Shown: positions 1-10,706 of the stretch, one piece after another
How the letters are laid out: every line of letters begins with the position of its first letter
Position numbering within the stretch: position 1 is the stretch's first letter
Assembly: GCF_040954645.1 (NCBI RefSeq)
Contig: NC_092808.1
Location: 17,861,383-17,925,382, forward strand
Direction: 5' to 3'
Length of the DNA stretch: 64,000 nt
Source of the DNA: Diabrotica undecimpunctata
Taxonomy: Eukaryota; Arthropoda; Insecta; Coleoptera; Chrysomelidae
Notes under the pieces: model-generated
Seen by the model: the letters and a program-made list of their open reading frames with translations, nothing else
Told to the model about the DNA's origin: nothing
The model's database searches: none
Translations under genes and position numbers: made by a program

Positions 1-59
1 CAAAGCGAAATGTTTTCTGATGGAAAACCTATACGATTTTGAAGCTTGCTTTTATGACG
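1..59 (+). CDS. Plk4: Plk4 exon, central polo-box strand (5' end outside window)
   Basis: Reading from base 2, the frame gives KAKCFLMENLYDFEACFYD and a split Gly codon, followed by the donor GT at 60-61. The same block occurs in human PLK4 just before its second cryptic-polo-box strand. The acceptor partner is at 4707/4708. Confidence 0.85.
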
Positions 60-140
60 GTATTTATATTTTTGTTTTTTAATTTATTCTAAATATTATT
101 TAGTTTCCGTTATTGAGTTAAGTTAAGCATTATTTATATG

Positions 141-211
<71 letters not shown>

Positions 212-3200
212 GAGTTTTTAGTGCTACATCGGTCGATAATTCCATTATGGTATATAATATTCAAAAAACTTATTTAGAAAAAAGACAGGCAATGATATTC
301 TCCATACTTGGAAACTACGTGATATAGCAAATATACATTTTTCTAAATGGGACACCCTGTATATTTTTTCAAATTTGTATTCTTCTCATAATTCTTGTTC
401 TTATTTTATTGGGTTTTGCATTACTATACAGAGTATTTAACAAGTTATGAGCATTTTTATTTCGAAATCCCTATGAAATCAACATGTATATAAAGAAGAA
501 ATGCATAAACAATTATTTATTTTATATAATAAAGTAAACAATATATTTTAGTTTTTAAAATAAGTTTAATTGAAATCATTGACTAAAATTTGTATACAGG
601 GTGAACTACAAAACGAAATTACGATTTTCTAATTTTTTTTAAATGGATCACCGTATATTTTATTTTTTAGAAATATTAATTCTCTTTCATTTTTATACAG
701 TATTCCATACACCTAAATTAATTACTTTCCGAGATATTTTTAGTTTTCTTCAAATTTCGGGAATGCATTCAATGTTTGTAAGTCGAAGTAAGAGTATTCA
801 GTGATAATATAACAAAATTATTTTTATTCAATTTTATTCACGTAACCAACAAAAAATATAAACCATAACAATACGCAATGCATGTATCAATAAATAAATA
901 AAATAAATATATAGGGTGTCCCATTGTTTGCTAAAAAATTGTATGTTTGCTATATCACGTAGTTATTGATCACCTTGTAGAATTCCACATATTTTCCAAG
1001 TATGGAGAATATCATTGCCTCCGTTTTTTTCTAAATAAGTTTTTGAATATCTTGTACAACAACGGAATTATCTACCGATGTCGCTTTAAATTGTTTGTGT
1101 CCTTATTTTAGAAAATTATAAAAACAGATGGGACCCATCTTTTAAATCCAAATGTGTGTTTTTTAAACATAACCATTAAATATACGTGGAGATTCATGCA
1201 GGTCTAGCGTAGCTAATTCCTGATCTTTATTTTTAATAAAACTCTTTATAATGTTTTTCAAAGCTTCTTAATTACCTGATCTTAACGAACTATATCATGT
1301 AGGGTCTATTATGAATAATACAAAGTGAAATTTTGAAATTATTTACTTATGTTTTTTAAGACATTAAAATAAATGTTCAAAATATACTTCACCTTGTTGT
1401 GGGCAATATAAAACAGTTAACACTCGTCCCTAAATTTGCTTAAGTTTGAGGTGAAATATTCCGTATTTCTGTAGTTATTCTTTCTTTGAAGTCTGCAATG
1501 CTAGTTGTCTGTATCGCATAAATATGCTTAGTTTTTGAGATAACTTCACATAATGATTAAGTGTTATGTGTTTCTCATACTCCTATACGGGATGGACACT
1601 AAATAAGGAACTCCTTAACACATTGGCTGCCACAAGGATCACCGGCGCAAGTAAAAAATGCACAACGTTATAGCAGATCATCCAGAATTCATGCATGGAA
1701 ACCTACCAATAAAGACGAAATTTTAAAATTTTTGGGTTGTGTTATGTATATGGGAATTGTCAAGCTTCCCAAAATTGCTGATTATTGGAGTAAGTCACCA
1801 TTGTATAATTTTACTTTTATTTCTTTTGTAATGACCAGAAGCAGATTTCAGCTTCTTTTGAGATTCTTACATTTTGCTGATAATACGGCTGCTTTACCAA
1901 ACGATCGTTGCCATAAAATTAGAAAATTATTTGAAATGACATAATTACGTTTTGCCCAACAATGTAGTAATGGCCCAATACTAGTTGTTGATGAAAGTAT
2001 GATTCCCTTTCGAGGAAGACTACTTTTCAAGCAATATATACCTTCAAAGTGTCAGCGCTATGGCTTGAAACTGTTTAAATTATGTAATCCTGCAGGCTAT
2101 ACTCTAAAAATGATTATGTATACCGGCAAAATGGCTAATAAAGGGCAGGATTTATCGGGAAAAATTGTACTAGATTTTGCAAAAGACTATCTATAAAGAG
2201 GAAGAGTTGTAATAACCGATAATTACTACACGTCTGTGCCTTTAGTAAAACAATTATTAGATGCTAATAGTCACTTATTAGGGACACTACGTAAAGCAGA
2301 AAATATATTCCAGAAGATATACTTTCCGCAAAATTAAAAAAAGGAGATATAATTGGAAAGGAACATCGTGATGGTATTGTAATAACGTATGGTCCTAAAG
2401 TTTTGGGAAAAATTTCACCTGGTCTGATTGAGAAGCAAAATGCATTTAACAAAGAAGGCCATGGAATTGAAATGTCATCAGTTATTGACATTTAATAAAC
2501 AAAGCAGAATATTTTGGTTTGTGCTCTGCAAAATGTCTTATAAAATTGATATTTTATATGAACCATACGGATTTGAACCATATAAAGAGGCAAGACTGAT
2601 TGAAGCAGCTAAGAACAAAATTGGGGTCTCACAGCGAAAACTGGCCAGAAGATTTCATGTTGGAAAGACTACAGTATACAGCACCCTACCGAGTAACAAC
2701 ATTATCTACCGGAAAAGAAGGAAAGCTCCAAAATACACAGAGGATCAATTAGAGAGAATTCCGAGATGTTGCCGCGCGTTAAGGCGAGTGCATTTCGTCA
2801 ACAAGTTGATCGTGATGGACGATGAAAAATATTTTACTTTGTCCAACTCTGAGATGAAGGGTAACGATGGGTTTTATACGAACGATTAAGAAAATGTACC
2901 TGATGAAATAAAATTCAAAAGTAAGAAAAAATTTGAGTACAAAATTTTGGTATGGTGTGCAATTTCTGAGGCTGGCTTTATCTCACAACCCTACATTGGT
3001 GTTGTTCAAGGCGAAGCCTTAAACGCAAATATTTATATTCAAAGATGTCTCTCTAAATTGCTTCAGTTTGTGAACACACATCATGCAAATCATCAAATAG
3101 TCTTTTGGCCAGATCTTGCTTCATGTCATTACTCGAGGATCACAAGGGACTGGTACGAAACTAACAACATTACCTTTGTACCGAAAGCAGACAATCCCTC

Positions 3201-6200
3201 CAACCTACCTCAGGCTCATCCAATTGAAGAGTTCTGGGCAATATTAAGTCGGAAAGTCTATAATAACGGATGGGAAGCATAAAATCAGGAACAGTTAAGA
3301 CGCCACATATATACAAAAATTAGAGAAATTGACGCCGAGGTCGTCCAAAGGATGATGCAACGTGTCAGGTGAATTATTAGGCAAATCGAAAATAATGGTT
3401 CCTTGTCTGTCATTTGAATTTTGATTTATAATAAGGATAGTTAAGTTAAATTGTTGAATAATTTAATAAAAATATAAGATTATTGTGGTCAGAGTTATAT
3501 GCTTTTGAAATTTTTCCCAAAACTTTAGGACCATACGTTAGGCAATTGACACGATAAACATGATGTCCTCTTCTTGACGACCAGACATGGAATCGACATG
3601 AAAGAGACAGGTAAACATTAGAAAGATGGTGAAGCTATAATTAAACCTGAAGCAATTATAGACTACAACAAAGGAAAAGATGGTGTTGACGTCTCAGATC
3701 AATTCGCAAGCTATTTCTCACTTCTGAGAAAAACTGTTCGCTGGTACCATAAAGCTGCAATTTAAGCTTATTTAATACGGCTGTCATCAATAGTTTAATA
3801 AAATATAATTCCTTTAACACACCAAAACAGCAAGTTATCTCATTTCGGGAAATGCTAATCTTTAGTTTAGTCAATTACAGTCGGATGCCTGAAGCTATTA
3901 CTACTGTAAAGCATATGCTTGTTACAATTGACGCCAAAACTACAAAAATAGGAAGAAGAGAAAACGTAACCAATGTTACTGAAATAGTTGCAACAGAAGG
4001 CAGTAAAGAAGCTCAAAAGAAACCCAAACTTGTAATGTTTGCGAAAAATTTTACTGTGTGACATGTTTCACTAAAAAGCATTAAGTTGTTCACGATCACC
4101 GGTGATACTAGTGGCACATACTCGTACATGTGTAATATGTTACTGCAGTGCCATTAGGATCACCCGTGATCTTATTATTTTGTTCAAAAAAATTTGTAAG
4201 AATGTAAACTTACTTTGTATTATTAACTATTTGTATGAATAAATATTGTTTTGTAAGCATTTTTCCCTTTGGCACCTGGGGAACTTACCTAACACTCTTA
4301 TGGTGGCAGCCAATGTGTTAAAAATATAGATACCTTTGATATGTAGGTCGATAGACGCGTTCCAGAGTGTCATGGACGAATAGAATCACAAATCAATCGA
4401 TGCTGGAAAGATTGAATATTGAACCTGAAATTATATATTTACTATAAAGAAGAGAAAACTTGAGTTTCTTTGCCACGTCTCTAAAGACACAACAATGAGT
4501 TCCTGTAGCTTTTAATGCAAGGAAAGATAGTTGAACCTTCGTGAATGCAAGAACATCCACAGCAGACGCTGAATGCAAGAATAAGAAGAAATATATTATG
4601 CAAATGCACACTACTTGTAATAAAATGAACGATTTTTATTTTTTAGTATTATACTTACACTTTCTGAACTTTTATATTTATCTAGGTACATTTAAAACAC
4701 ATTTTAGGTGGCAAAGTAACTAAATCTATTACTGGGGGAATAACAATAATCGACGCATCTGGAAACAAATTCCACGACAAGTCCGAACCAAGTTCGAAAA
4801 GTAGCCTTCTAAATGGTACATTAAAATTTTTGTGGAGCCACAGTCAGCAATCTTTCGATTACTGTGTACTATTAGAAAAAACGCTCTCTACTTTACCGTG
4901 TCCTTCATTTCCAATCATAGTTGGCCGAAAACCGACCTCAATGGGTTCTGTTGGTAAAGAAAACCATCAAAACCATCAACAAACAATGGTAATATATATT
5001 TTTCTTCTACTTTAAACATCTTTTGATCATAAAGATAAAAGTCATTAGTAAAATACACTGTAAATTACCCTTTTTCCTAATTTTCACAAAATTTCTTTGC
5101 TAAACTTATTTCGTTAAACTAAAGAATTATGAAACGAAATTAATTATTGAAAACCAATGTTATTTTTTTTTCTACTAGGTATTTATAATTTATGAAAATG
5201 ATTTATGAGTAGGTATTGATGCAATTTCATCACTTCCGCTTTTTCCAACGTTTTCTGTCCAGACAAACATATGACCAGCGTCTTCCGTACAATCATAGAT
5301 TTCTAGATTATACATCCATATTTCCCTGCAATAAAATGCAGGACCAGTGGTTAATTTGGGAATCGGTAACGCTTGCTGCAATTCAAACGATATAACACAC
5401 GTCTTCTTATCAATTTTGGACCGGGCTGTTTCGCTTTTCAGTAATTGTTACATTGCCTGAGTCTTACACTTGTGTAAGTTAAGTCTTGTTTTTATCTGAT
5501 TTTGCTGACTTTATTTGGATATTAATGTATACAATTATACTCGGTACAGAATATCTTACGGTAAGTATGCTCCTTAACTTGTTCAATTCCCGCTTCTTTA
5601 CACCAAGGAACATATCGATCCGAATAGAGACTGGCTATACTCATGTTATGGTCCAGGTAAACTTTATGTATATTATATTGTCGACTGTAGTGACTAGATA
5701 CTTTGGAATCGAATTTATGTGGTTTTTAACACTTAGTATTACCGAATCAGATATTTTGTTCACACGGTTTGTTTGCTTTCCTCTGTTGTCTCTTTCTGGC
5801 ACTAGATTTCCTTTTATCTTCTTGTGAACAATGTTATTTACTCTGCCCTTAGACGCTTGAAGTCCATGGATATTTAAAAATTCGAATACGTAGCTATTTT
5901 GTAACTCCCATGAACCAAGGTTTCAAAACTTGTTAAAAATATTGCTCTCGTGGTCCTAAAGCTTTTCCCTACACTTCATAGTGCAACTGCAAGGCGGTCC
6001 CATTTCTCGACAAGGCACAAGCCACATTTAACAAAAAAATTACATACCGCTGTATTTTCATCACTTGAGTCACTTCTAGATTGTACATAGTCAGGATCAC
6101 GGTCACTATCATCAAACGTCGACTTAACTTCAGTATTTTTCTTGCTAGAATCGTCAAAACTCACAGAAATATCTGAATCGCTTCCGCCCATGTTTGCCAT

Positions 6201-8354
6201 TTTGATGTGGCTTGTCATTATGTCGAGTAGATACTAAGACAAATTAGAACTATACAAGAGTGTTACCATAGGTTTATCGCGCCATCTATTAACGAAGGAC
6301 TGAAATAATTTTTTACTGGCTTGTTATACTATTACTTTAACCGAGCATAGCTACTCTTTTTGAACTCATGTGCGGCTTGCTTTTGTTTCACATTAAATCC
6401 TTCATTTAATGTCTGTTGTCGTGAATTTGTTTGTAATTTTGTGGAACTTCAGAAAACAGTTTTTATTTTATAATATTAATTTTCATCGAGTATAAATTGA
6501 AATCAACCAGAATCCTAGTTCATAATATTTACTACAGACATATGTATTATATATTTCAGCCATCTTTTACAGTATCATATACAGGTACAAATATTGGATC
6601 AACGTTTGCAAACAGTTCTAATGCAAGGGAGAAAAAAATTGTAGTACCAGGAGTGGGTACTGCCAGTCGATTGGCGAATGAAGTAGTACAAGTATGCTTT
6701 AATGATGGATCTCAGATGGAGGTAGACGGTACGTATTTATATATGCCTTAGTACTTTAGAGAATATTTGTCAAGCACTGGCAGATTTTGCTTCTTCTTTG
6801 TGGATCATGCTTGTTTTCAAGCGTTGGCGTTTTTCTTCTATTTTGACCTGAAGGATTAACCACTCTCTCTATTATGACCCATTTTCCATCCACTTTCCAC
6901 CTTCTTGTTGTTCCCTTGGTCTCCATTCTCCATGGATAACTGCAGTAAGCGATATTTAGGCCTGCTCATTATATGAACGAAGTATTGGACCGTATTTAAA
7001 TGGAGTTGATAAGTTCTCACTCCTTGTATATGGTTGCTAACACACGTTCGTTGGATATGTGTGCTGTCCACGGGATTTTCGAGGAACACCTCGATCACTT
7101 CTAATCTATTTCGATTACTCTCCAGTATCTATAAAACAATCTTCAGATCTGTTACAGGAAAGAAAAATGTTCGGATTTATATATGACGGAAAAAGGTTTC
7201 TGGAAGGAGGAAATTAAAAGAAGAACTGGCAGATCTATGTAAGGAATGGGATATCAGTACCTACATAAAATACATAGTCTAAGGTGGCTAGAACATTTCT
7301 ACAGGATACATAATGAAAGTATATCTAAAATAATCTTAGTGAGAAGTATGATCAGCATAAGAACAAATGGAATTCCAAGGAAAAGCGAAGTCATGTCTAT
7401 TCTATTTTCAAATCACTCTGAAAGACCGCTGTATATAAAAAAATGTGTAGCGTTTTACCAATAAAACGAGCGGTTCTAATTTATGTAGATATATTTATTT
7501 ATAAGTTTACAGCACGAAAATATCTTATCCTCTAAACTCAACTCATAACAGCGTTCATATATATACCAAAAGTATTATTCTCGAATCATCTGGAGTAGTC
7601 CATCTCTAGACTTCCCATTGAAAGCGTCTCGAAGGCAGGCGCTATTGAGAACTCCATCAATTGTATGTTCTAGATTCATCCTTCTGATAATTATGACACA
7701 TACCACGCGTCGGAAGTGTACTATTTCGTTACAATAGTAATTGATACATATTAAGTGTATTAGCTTCATTTATAGTAATGTATGTAATATAAGTTTACAG
7801 CACGAAAATATCTTATCCTCTAAACTCAACTCATAACAGCGTTCATATATATACCAAAAGTATTATTCTCGAATCATCTGGAGTAGTCCATCTCTAGACT
7901 TCCCATTGAAAGCGTCTCGAAGGCAGGCGCTATTGAGAACTCCATCAATTGTATGTTCTAGATTCATCCTTCTGATAATTATGACACATACCACGCGTCG
8001 GAGGTGTACTATTTCGTTACAATAGTAATTGATACATATTAAGTGTATTAGCTTCATTTATAGTAATTGACAAATATTAAGTGATAGTACAATGGGCTCG
8101 CCCTAGCCCTAGATGGTCCACATATCTTAAGGACAGAGTAATGGGCCATATTCTCACAATAATAATCTACTTGTAAATTTCTCTTTGTTTTAGGTAAAAC
8201 CGTAAATTATCGATACCCAAACGGCCACATATCTTATTATACAGAAAATGAAGATATGCCACCAGCAATAACTGAAAAAGTACAACACATGCCGAAAGTT
8301 CTAAAATTTTTAAATTCACATTCTGTTACACAAAAAATTGTTAATTTAAGATAA
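1..8354 (+). CDS. Plk4: Polo-like kinase 4 (Plk4/SAK), 3' part of a spliced gene
   Basis: Plk4 is the centriole-duplication kinase; its C-terminal polo boxes mediate dimerisation and centriole targeting. Four exons join in frame: 1-59 (open at its 5' end), 4708-4988, 6560-6728 and 8194-8354 (TAA at 8352). They give about 222 residues. All introns are GT..AG with phases 1, 0, 1. The first exon ends in a FEACFYDG-like block, matching the central polo-box cassette of human PLK4. Exon 2 ends that cassette and carries FPIIVGRKP, matching the human FPIIIGRKP hinge. Exons 3-4 encode the C-terminal polo box, with VQVCFNDGSQMEVDG, YRYPNGHISYYTENE and a final helix. The kinase domain lies before base 1. 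The three introns hold a MITE and piggyBac/Tc1 nest, an antisense DUF7869 relic, and retroelement fragments plus a tandem repeat. AATAAA at 8538 is a possible poly(A) signal. Confidence 0.9.
144..207. repeat. (TA)n microsatellite
   Basis: An uninterrupted TA dinucleotide run in the Plk4 intron, directly before the left arm of the inverted-repeat element at 216. Confidence 0.97.
216..1088. mobile_element. MITE-like element with long imperfect terminal inverted repeats
   Basis: The left arm (about 216-365) and the reverse complement of the right arm (about 915-1088) share long blocks. Examples are CAATGATATTCTCCATACTT, ACTACGTGATATAGCAAA and ATGGGACACCCT. The arms differ by a roughly 25-bp indel and scattered substitutions. 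The interior has no coding capacity and repeats a GGGTG / CACCCTGTATAT motif. It lies in the first Plk4 intron of the window. The target duplication is not clear, so the ends are approximate. Confidence 0.7.
2388..3535 (+). mobile_element. Tc1/mariner-superfamily element nested in piggyBac, DD37E type
   Basis: TA dinucleotides flank the element at 2388-2389 and 3534-3535. The terminal inverted repeats are 28 bp and identical (2390-2417 and 3506-3533), beginning TGGTCCTAAAGTTTTGGG. The element is 1144 bp. It interrupts the piggyBac transposase just after the GIVIT codons. Confidence 0.93.
2533..3372 (+). pseudogene. DD37E Tc1-like transposase, degenerate
   Basis: The ATG at 2533 opens an N-terminal HTH region, with RLIEAAKNKIGVSQRKLARR and a VGKTTVYSTL recognition helix. 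The catalytic blocks are VMDDEKYF (first Asp, about 2815), FWPDLASCHYS (second Asp, about 3112) and HPIEEFWAIL (Glu, about 3226). There are 37 residues between the second Asp and the Glu of PIE, which is the spacing of the mosquito-type DD37E group. Stops at 2887 and 3280 and a short linker indicate inactivity. Confidence 0.85.
4708..4988 (+). CDS. Plk4: Plk4 exon, end of central polo-box cassette and hinge
   Basis: 281 nt between an AG at 4706-4707 and a GT at 4989-4990. It completes a Gly codon with the previous exon and ends in phase 0. It encodes the GITIIDASGNKFHDKSE strand, a LLEKTL helix and the PLK4-typical FPIIVGRKP hinge. Confidence 0.88.
5160..6218 (-). pseudogene. DUF7869-family transposase-like relic, antisense in Plk4 intron
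   Basis: Reading leftward from ATG at 6218, the frame gives an acidic Ser/Asp-rich N-terminus (SDSDISVSFDDSSKKNTEVK, DSDRDPDYV). A HGLQASKGRVNNIVHKK block, an RDNRGKQ motif and TYRKIFCTEYN follow. Last comes LQQALPIPKLTTGPAFYCRE with YNLEIYDC and a GSDEIAS motif at 5190-5381. The order of blocks matches the near-intact protein at 56832-59387 (NKRGKQ, YNHIFNTEFN, LQKCLPCPKL, GGNEMAS). Frameshifts and stops are frequent, and the third catalytic region is missing. Confidence 0.7.
6560..6728 (+). CDS. Plk4: Plk4 exon, start of C-terminal polo box
   Basis: The AG at 6558-6559 is preferred over the one at 6571-6572: both keep the frame, but the first has the better pyrimidine tract. The exon ends with donor GT at 6729. 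It encodes GVGTASRLANEVVQVCFNDG, the first strand of PB3. Confidence 0.8.
6856..7098 (-). pseudogene. Non-LTR reverse transcriptase C-terminal fragment
   Basis: The translation contains YFVHIMSRPKYRLLQLSMEN followed by a G/K/R-rich stretch. This is the typical tail of insect endonuclease-reverse transcriptases (GHIMR..KYRLLQL..EGK). It is a short 5'-truncated piece within a Plk4 intron. Confidence 0.55.
7120..7345 (+). pseudogene. Non-LTR retroelement C-terminal fragment
   Basis: WKEEIKRRTG, followed after a frameshift by HSLRWLEHFYRIHNESISKI, resembles the LRWLGHLYRM..  motif in the tail of RTE-type reverse transcriptases. Both strands in this 500-bp stretch hold unrelated retroelement tails. 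Confidence 0.45.
7503..8067. repeat. Two-copy direct tandem repeat, 288-bp period
   Basis: 7503-7779 is repeated at 7791-8067 with one substitution seen (CGGAAGTG against CGGAGGTG). The copies abut with about 11 bp between them and no internal region, so they are tandem units, not a pair of LTRs. They lie in the last Plk4 intron, 130 bp before the terminal exon. Confidence 0.95.
8194..8354 (+). CDS. Plk4: Plk4 last exon, C-terminal polo box
   Basis: Acceptor AG at 8192-8193; the exon completes a Gly codon and runs to TAA at 8352-8354. It encodes the NYRYPNGHISYYTENEDMPP strand pair and the closing helix, matching the human segment SYTSPNGQTTRYGENEKLPD. Confidence 0.9.
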
Positions 8355-8627
8355 ATAAGTAAAAAATATATTTATATATTTATATTCATTGTTACACAAT
8401 TCATTTATAATGTAAGCGACATGCACTAATTAAATTATTTCCATATCTACTTCTTAATTATTCAGATGTTTAATCGTCTAATTTAATTAATTTTCGTTTA
8501 ATTTAATTAATAAGTTTACTTACTTGGAGAGTGAATCGAATAAAAAAAGCTTTTTTTTCCTCTGGAAGCCATCTTTTTTGTACTGGACGTGTTTTATAGA
8601 GATCCCCTTGTACTTCGGCAGATCTGC

Positions 8628-8756
<129 letters not shown>

Positions 8757-8861
8757 TCTCCTTCAACGCTCGATATACCTTTTATTTGGCCTTGATTGCC
8801 CAAGATTCTTGTATAAGTCGACATCAAACCTTCTAAAATCAACAGTAAATTCTTCTAAAGC

Positions 8862-9047
8862 TTAATTAAAATCCTTTGTAAAAGGTATATATTTAAAAAC
8901 CCAAACGGGCTGTGTTAGACAAAACGTTTTCGGAATACATCATACTCCTAGACACCGATGATGGAATGATGTATTCCGAAAACGTTTTGTCTAACACAGC
9001 CCGTTTGGGTTTTTAAATATATACCTTTTACAAAGGATTTTAATTAA
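8862..9047. repeat. Perfect foldback: 82-bp inverted arms with 22-bp spacer
   Basis: Arm 8862-8943 is the exact reverse complement of 8966-9047. The 22-bp spacer (8944-8965) contains ACACCGATGATGG. The arm carries AAAACGTTTTCGGAAT and AAAAACCCAAACGGGCTG. A single diverged arm of the same family occurs at 20461-20550. Confidence 0.95.
8949..8993 (+). ncRNA. Degenerate hammerhead-like fold in the foldback spacer
   Basis: Elements in order: stem I strand TAGACA (8949-8954), core CCGATGA (8955-8961, against the canonical CTGATGA), one extra T, stem II GGAAT/ATTCC (8963-8967 and 8973-8977), GAAA (8978-8981), a minimal stem III, and the stem I partner TGTCTA (8988-8993), all six pairs intact. The core has one substitution and one insertion, so this copy is probably not catalytic. 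Confidence 0.4.
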
Positions 9048-9099
9048 TTTTTTAATATATGGTATACAGCCAAATACAGGAACGTAGATTCCTTGTGGA

Positions 9100-10225
9100 T
9101 CCTCTAAAGCTGTCTTACTGTGTCGAAAAATATACAGCTAAGATAGGGCCCAGTATTGAGTCCTGGGGTACTCCAATATTTAACACACTCTCTGACGACA
9201 ACACCTCACCAACCCTCACAACCTGTACCCTATCTTTCAGATAGGATTTTATGAGCTCAATACTGTTGGAAGAAAAGTTATATTTTTCTAATTTCTGCAG
9301 GAGGATTTCATGGTTAACCAAGTCAAAAGTGTGGATTTAGTTAAATTGAAGCTTTTGAAATGACTCTAACATAATATAAGGTTTAAAATACCTAAGTCTG
9401 TATTTTTATTTTTGCGAAAACTAAATTGACATTCAGGAAAACATACCATTGGCCTCAAAGAAATCTACTATTTGTAGTGCCATGCACTTTTCCACAATTT
9501 TCGAAATAATTGACAGTAGTAAGACTGGCCGATAATTTTCTGGCTAGGTTTGAGTCCCCTTTTGTGAAGATTTGACAAATTATTGCTTTTTAAGGACATA
9601 TGGAAAACATGTTTTTTGATGCAGATATTAATTAGCTTAGTAAGTGGAATTATTATATTTTTTATTGTTTTGATCAACTTTACATTCAGTCCAAGATTGT
9701 CACAGCTGTTTTTATTTTGTAATTTATTGATAATATCCTGTACTGTATTGAAAGTGGATATCTTTAATCAAGTTGGATGCTATCTGTCAAAAGTAATCAT
9801 TACAGATATTTGGACTGATATTAAAAGGTTGGCTAATATTTTTTTAACACCACAATCTTCATTTATGATTTTACACATTGACTTTATTGGATTACTGAAA
9901 TTCCTGACGATGTTGTTATTTGCCATGATTTTTGCATTCCATATTGCAACTTTGTATTGCATTTTAAAGTCTTTATATGTCCTTTCAATGTTTAGTGGCC
10001 AAAATGTCTTTTAAGCTGTTCTTAAATGTACAGTTGATCACTCATAGCTTTTAAGTAATTGTTAAACCAATTAATTATATTAGTTTGATTTGCCCTTACC
10101 TTACACCTCTTCTCTGGGAAAGATTCCAAATAAGCTTCTTTCAGAACATTCATAAATATGTTAAACTTCTCATTCACATCCATTTCTCCCACATTCACAA
10201 AGTCTCAACTTACTTCAGATATTCT
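9100..10225 (-). pseudogene. Jockey-type reverse transcriptase fragment
   Basis: Reading leftward, a FNNYLK / linker region is followed by INKLQNKN and VKLIKTIKNIIIPLTKLINI (about 9640), a remnant of the RT fingers. Next come LVNHEILLQKLEKYNFSSN and GVPQDSILGPIL at 9115-9321 (RT motifs around the F/YADD palm, which is itself absent). Frameshifts separate the blocks. The element is truncated at both ends and lies between Plk4 and Pfdn4. Confidence 0.75.
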
Positions 10226-10319
10226 ATTACAAAACAGAAATAGACCTATCTGTGTAATTGGCCTGAAAGTAATTTTTTCTTCCTAATATGAATCCAGATA
10301 ATCGAGCTCTAAAAGTAAT

Positions 10320-10516
10320 CCAGAGATGAAACCCCAAGCAAATAGGACAAGAGGAAAGCTCCTTAAAAAGTGGATAGATGATGTAGAGGAATATCTTAAA
10401 ACCATGAACATCAATCAGTGGAGAAGGAAAGTATTTGACAGGGCAGAATGGAAGAATGTTGTTAGCATGCCAAGACCCACAGAGGGTTGTAGCGCCATTA
10501 AAAGAAAAAAATGATG
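10320..10516 (+). pseudogene. RTE-like retroelement 3' tail
   Basis: The translation holds RGKLLKKWIDDVEEYLKTMN, WRRKVFDRAEWKNVV and PTEGC. This is the C-terminal signature shared by insect RTE-type ORF2 proteins (RGRP..RW.D.V..DL......W...A.DR..W..V). Only this tail is left. Confidence 0.6.
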
Positions 10517-10706
10517 TTAGATAAGTAAACACACAAACAACGAAAACATACACACAAAAGAACAAAGGGAAATACAAATGAAAAGTAGATGGTGTTGTTG
10601 AACAGGTAAAAAGCATATCTAGGTGAATTATTGTAAATGAATTCAATGTAAAGAGAAAAAAAGAAACAGAAATTAAAAAAATCGGTTGCCTGTAAAGTCG
10701 GTTTTA

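Larger units (their letters stand above)
1690..4060 (+). pseudogene. piggyBac transposase remnant (DDE_Tnp_1_7)
   Basis: The first part (1690-2388) shows the WKPTNKDEI and FLGCVMYMGIVKLPKIADYW blocks, then LVVDESMIPFRGRL with the first catalytic Asp (about 1990) and VVITDNYYTSVPL with the second Asp (about 2215). After the nested element it resumes at 3536, with DKHDVLFLTTRHGIDM and GVDVSDQFASYFS carrying the third Asp (about 3690). Stops at 1942, 2194 and 2335 and frameshifts show it is dead. The N-terminus is deleted: the terminal repeat is followed almost directly by mid-protein sequence. Confidence 0.9.
1615..4321 (+). mobile_element. piggyBac-family DNA transposon, split by a nested Tc1-like element
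   Basis: The element is bounded by TTAA at 1615-1618 and 4318-4321, the target duplication of the piggyBac superfamily. It has perfect 15-bp terminal inverted repeats, CACATTGGCTGCCAC (1619-1633) and its reverse complement (4303-4317). A subterminal AGGATCACCSG motif recurs at both ends. Without the nested insertion at 2388-3535 the element is about 1.56 kb, shorter than an autonomous copy; the N-terminal third of the transposase is missing. Confidence 0.93.

Noticed and set aside
7503..8067. Pair of LTRs
   Set aside because: The copies abut with no internal region, primer-binding site or polypurine tract between them.
10227..10646. 139-codon open frame on - with membrane-like segments
   Set aside because: Shadow opposite an RTE tail; hydrophobicity arises from A-rich sequence on +.
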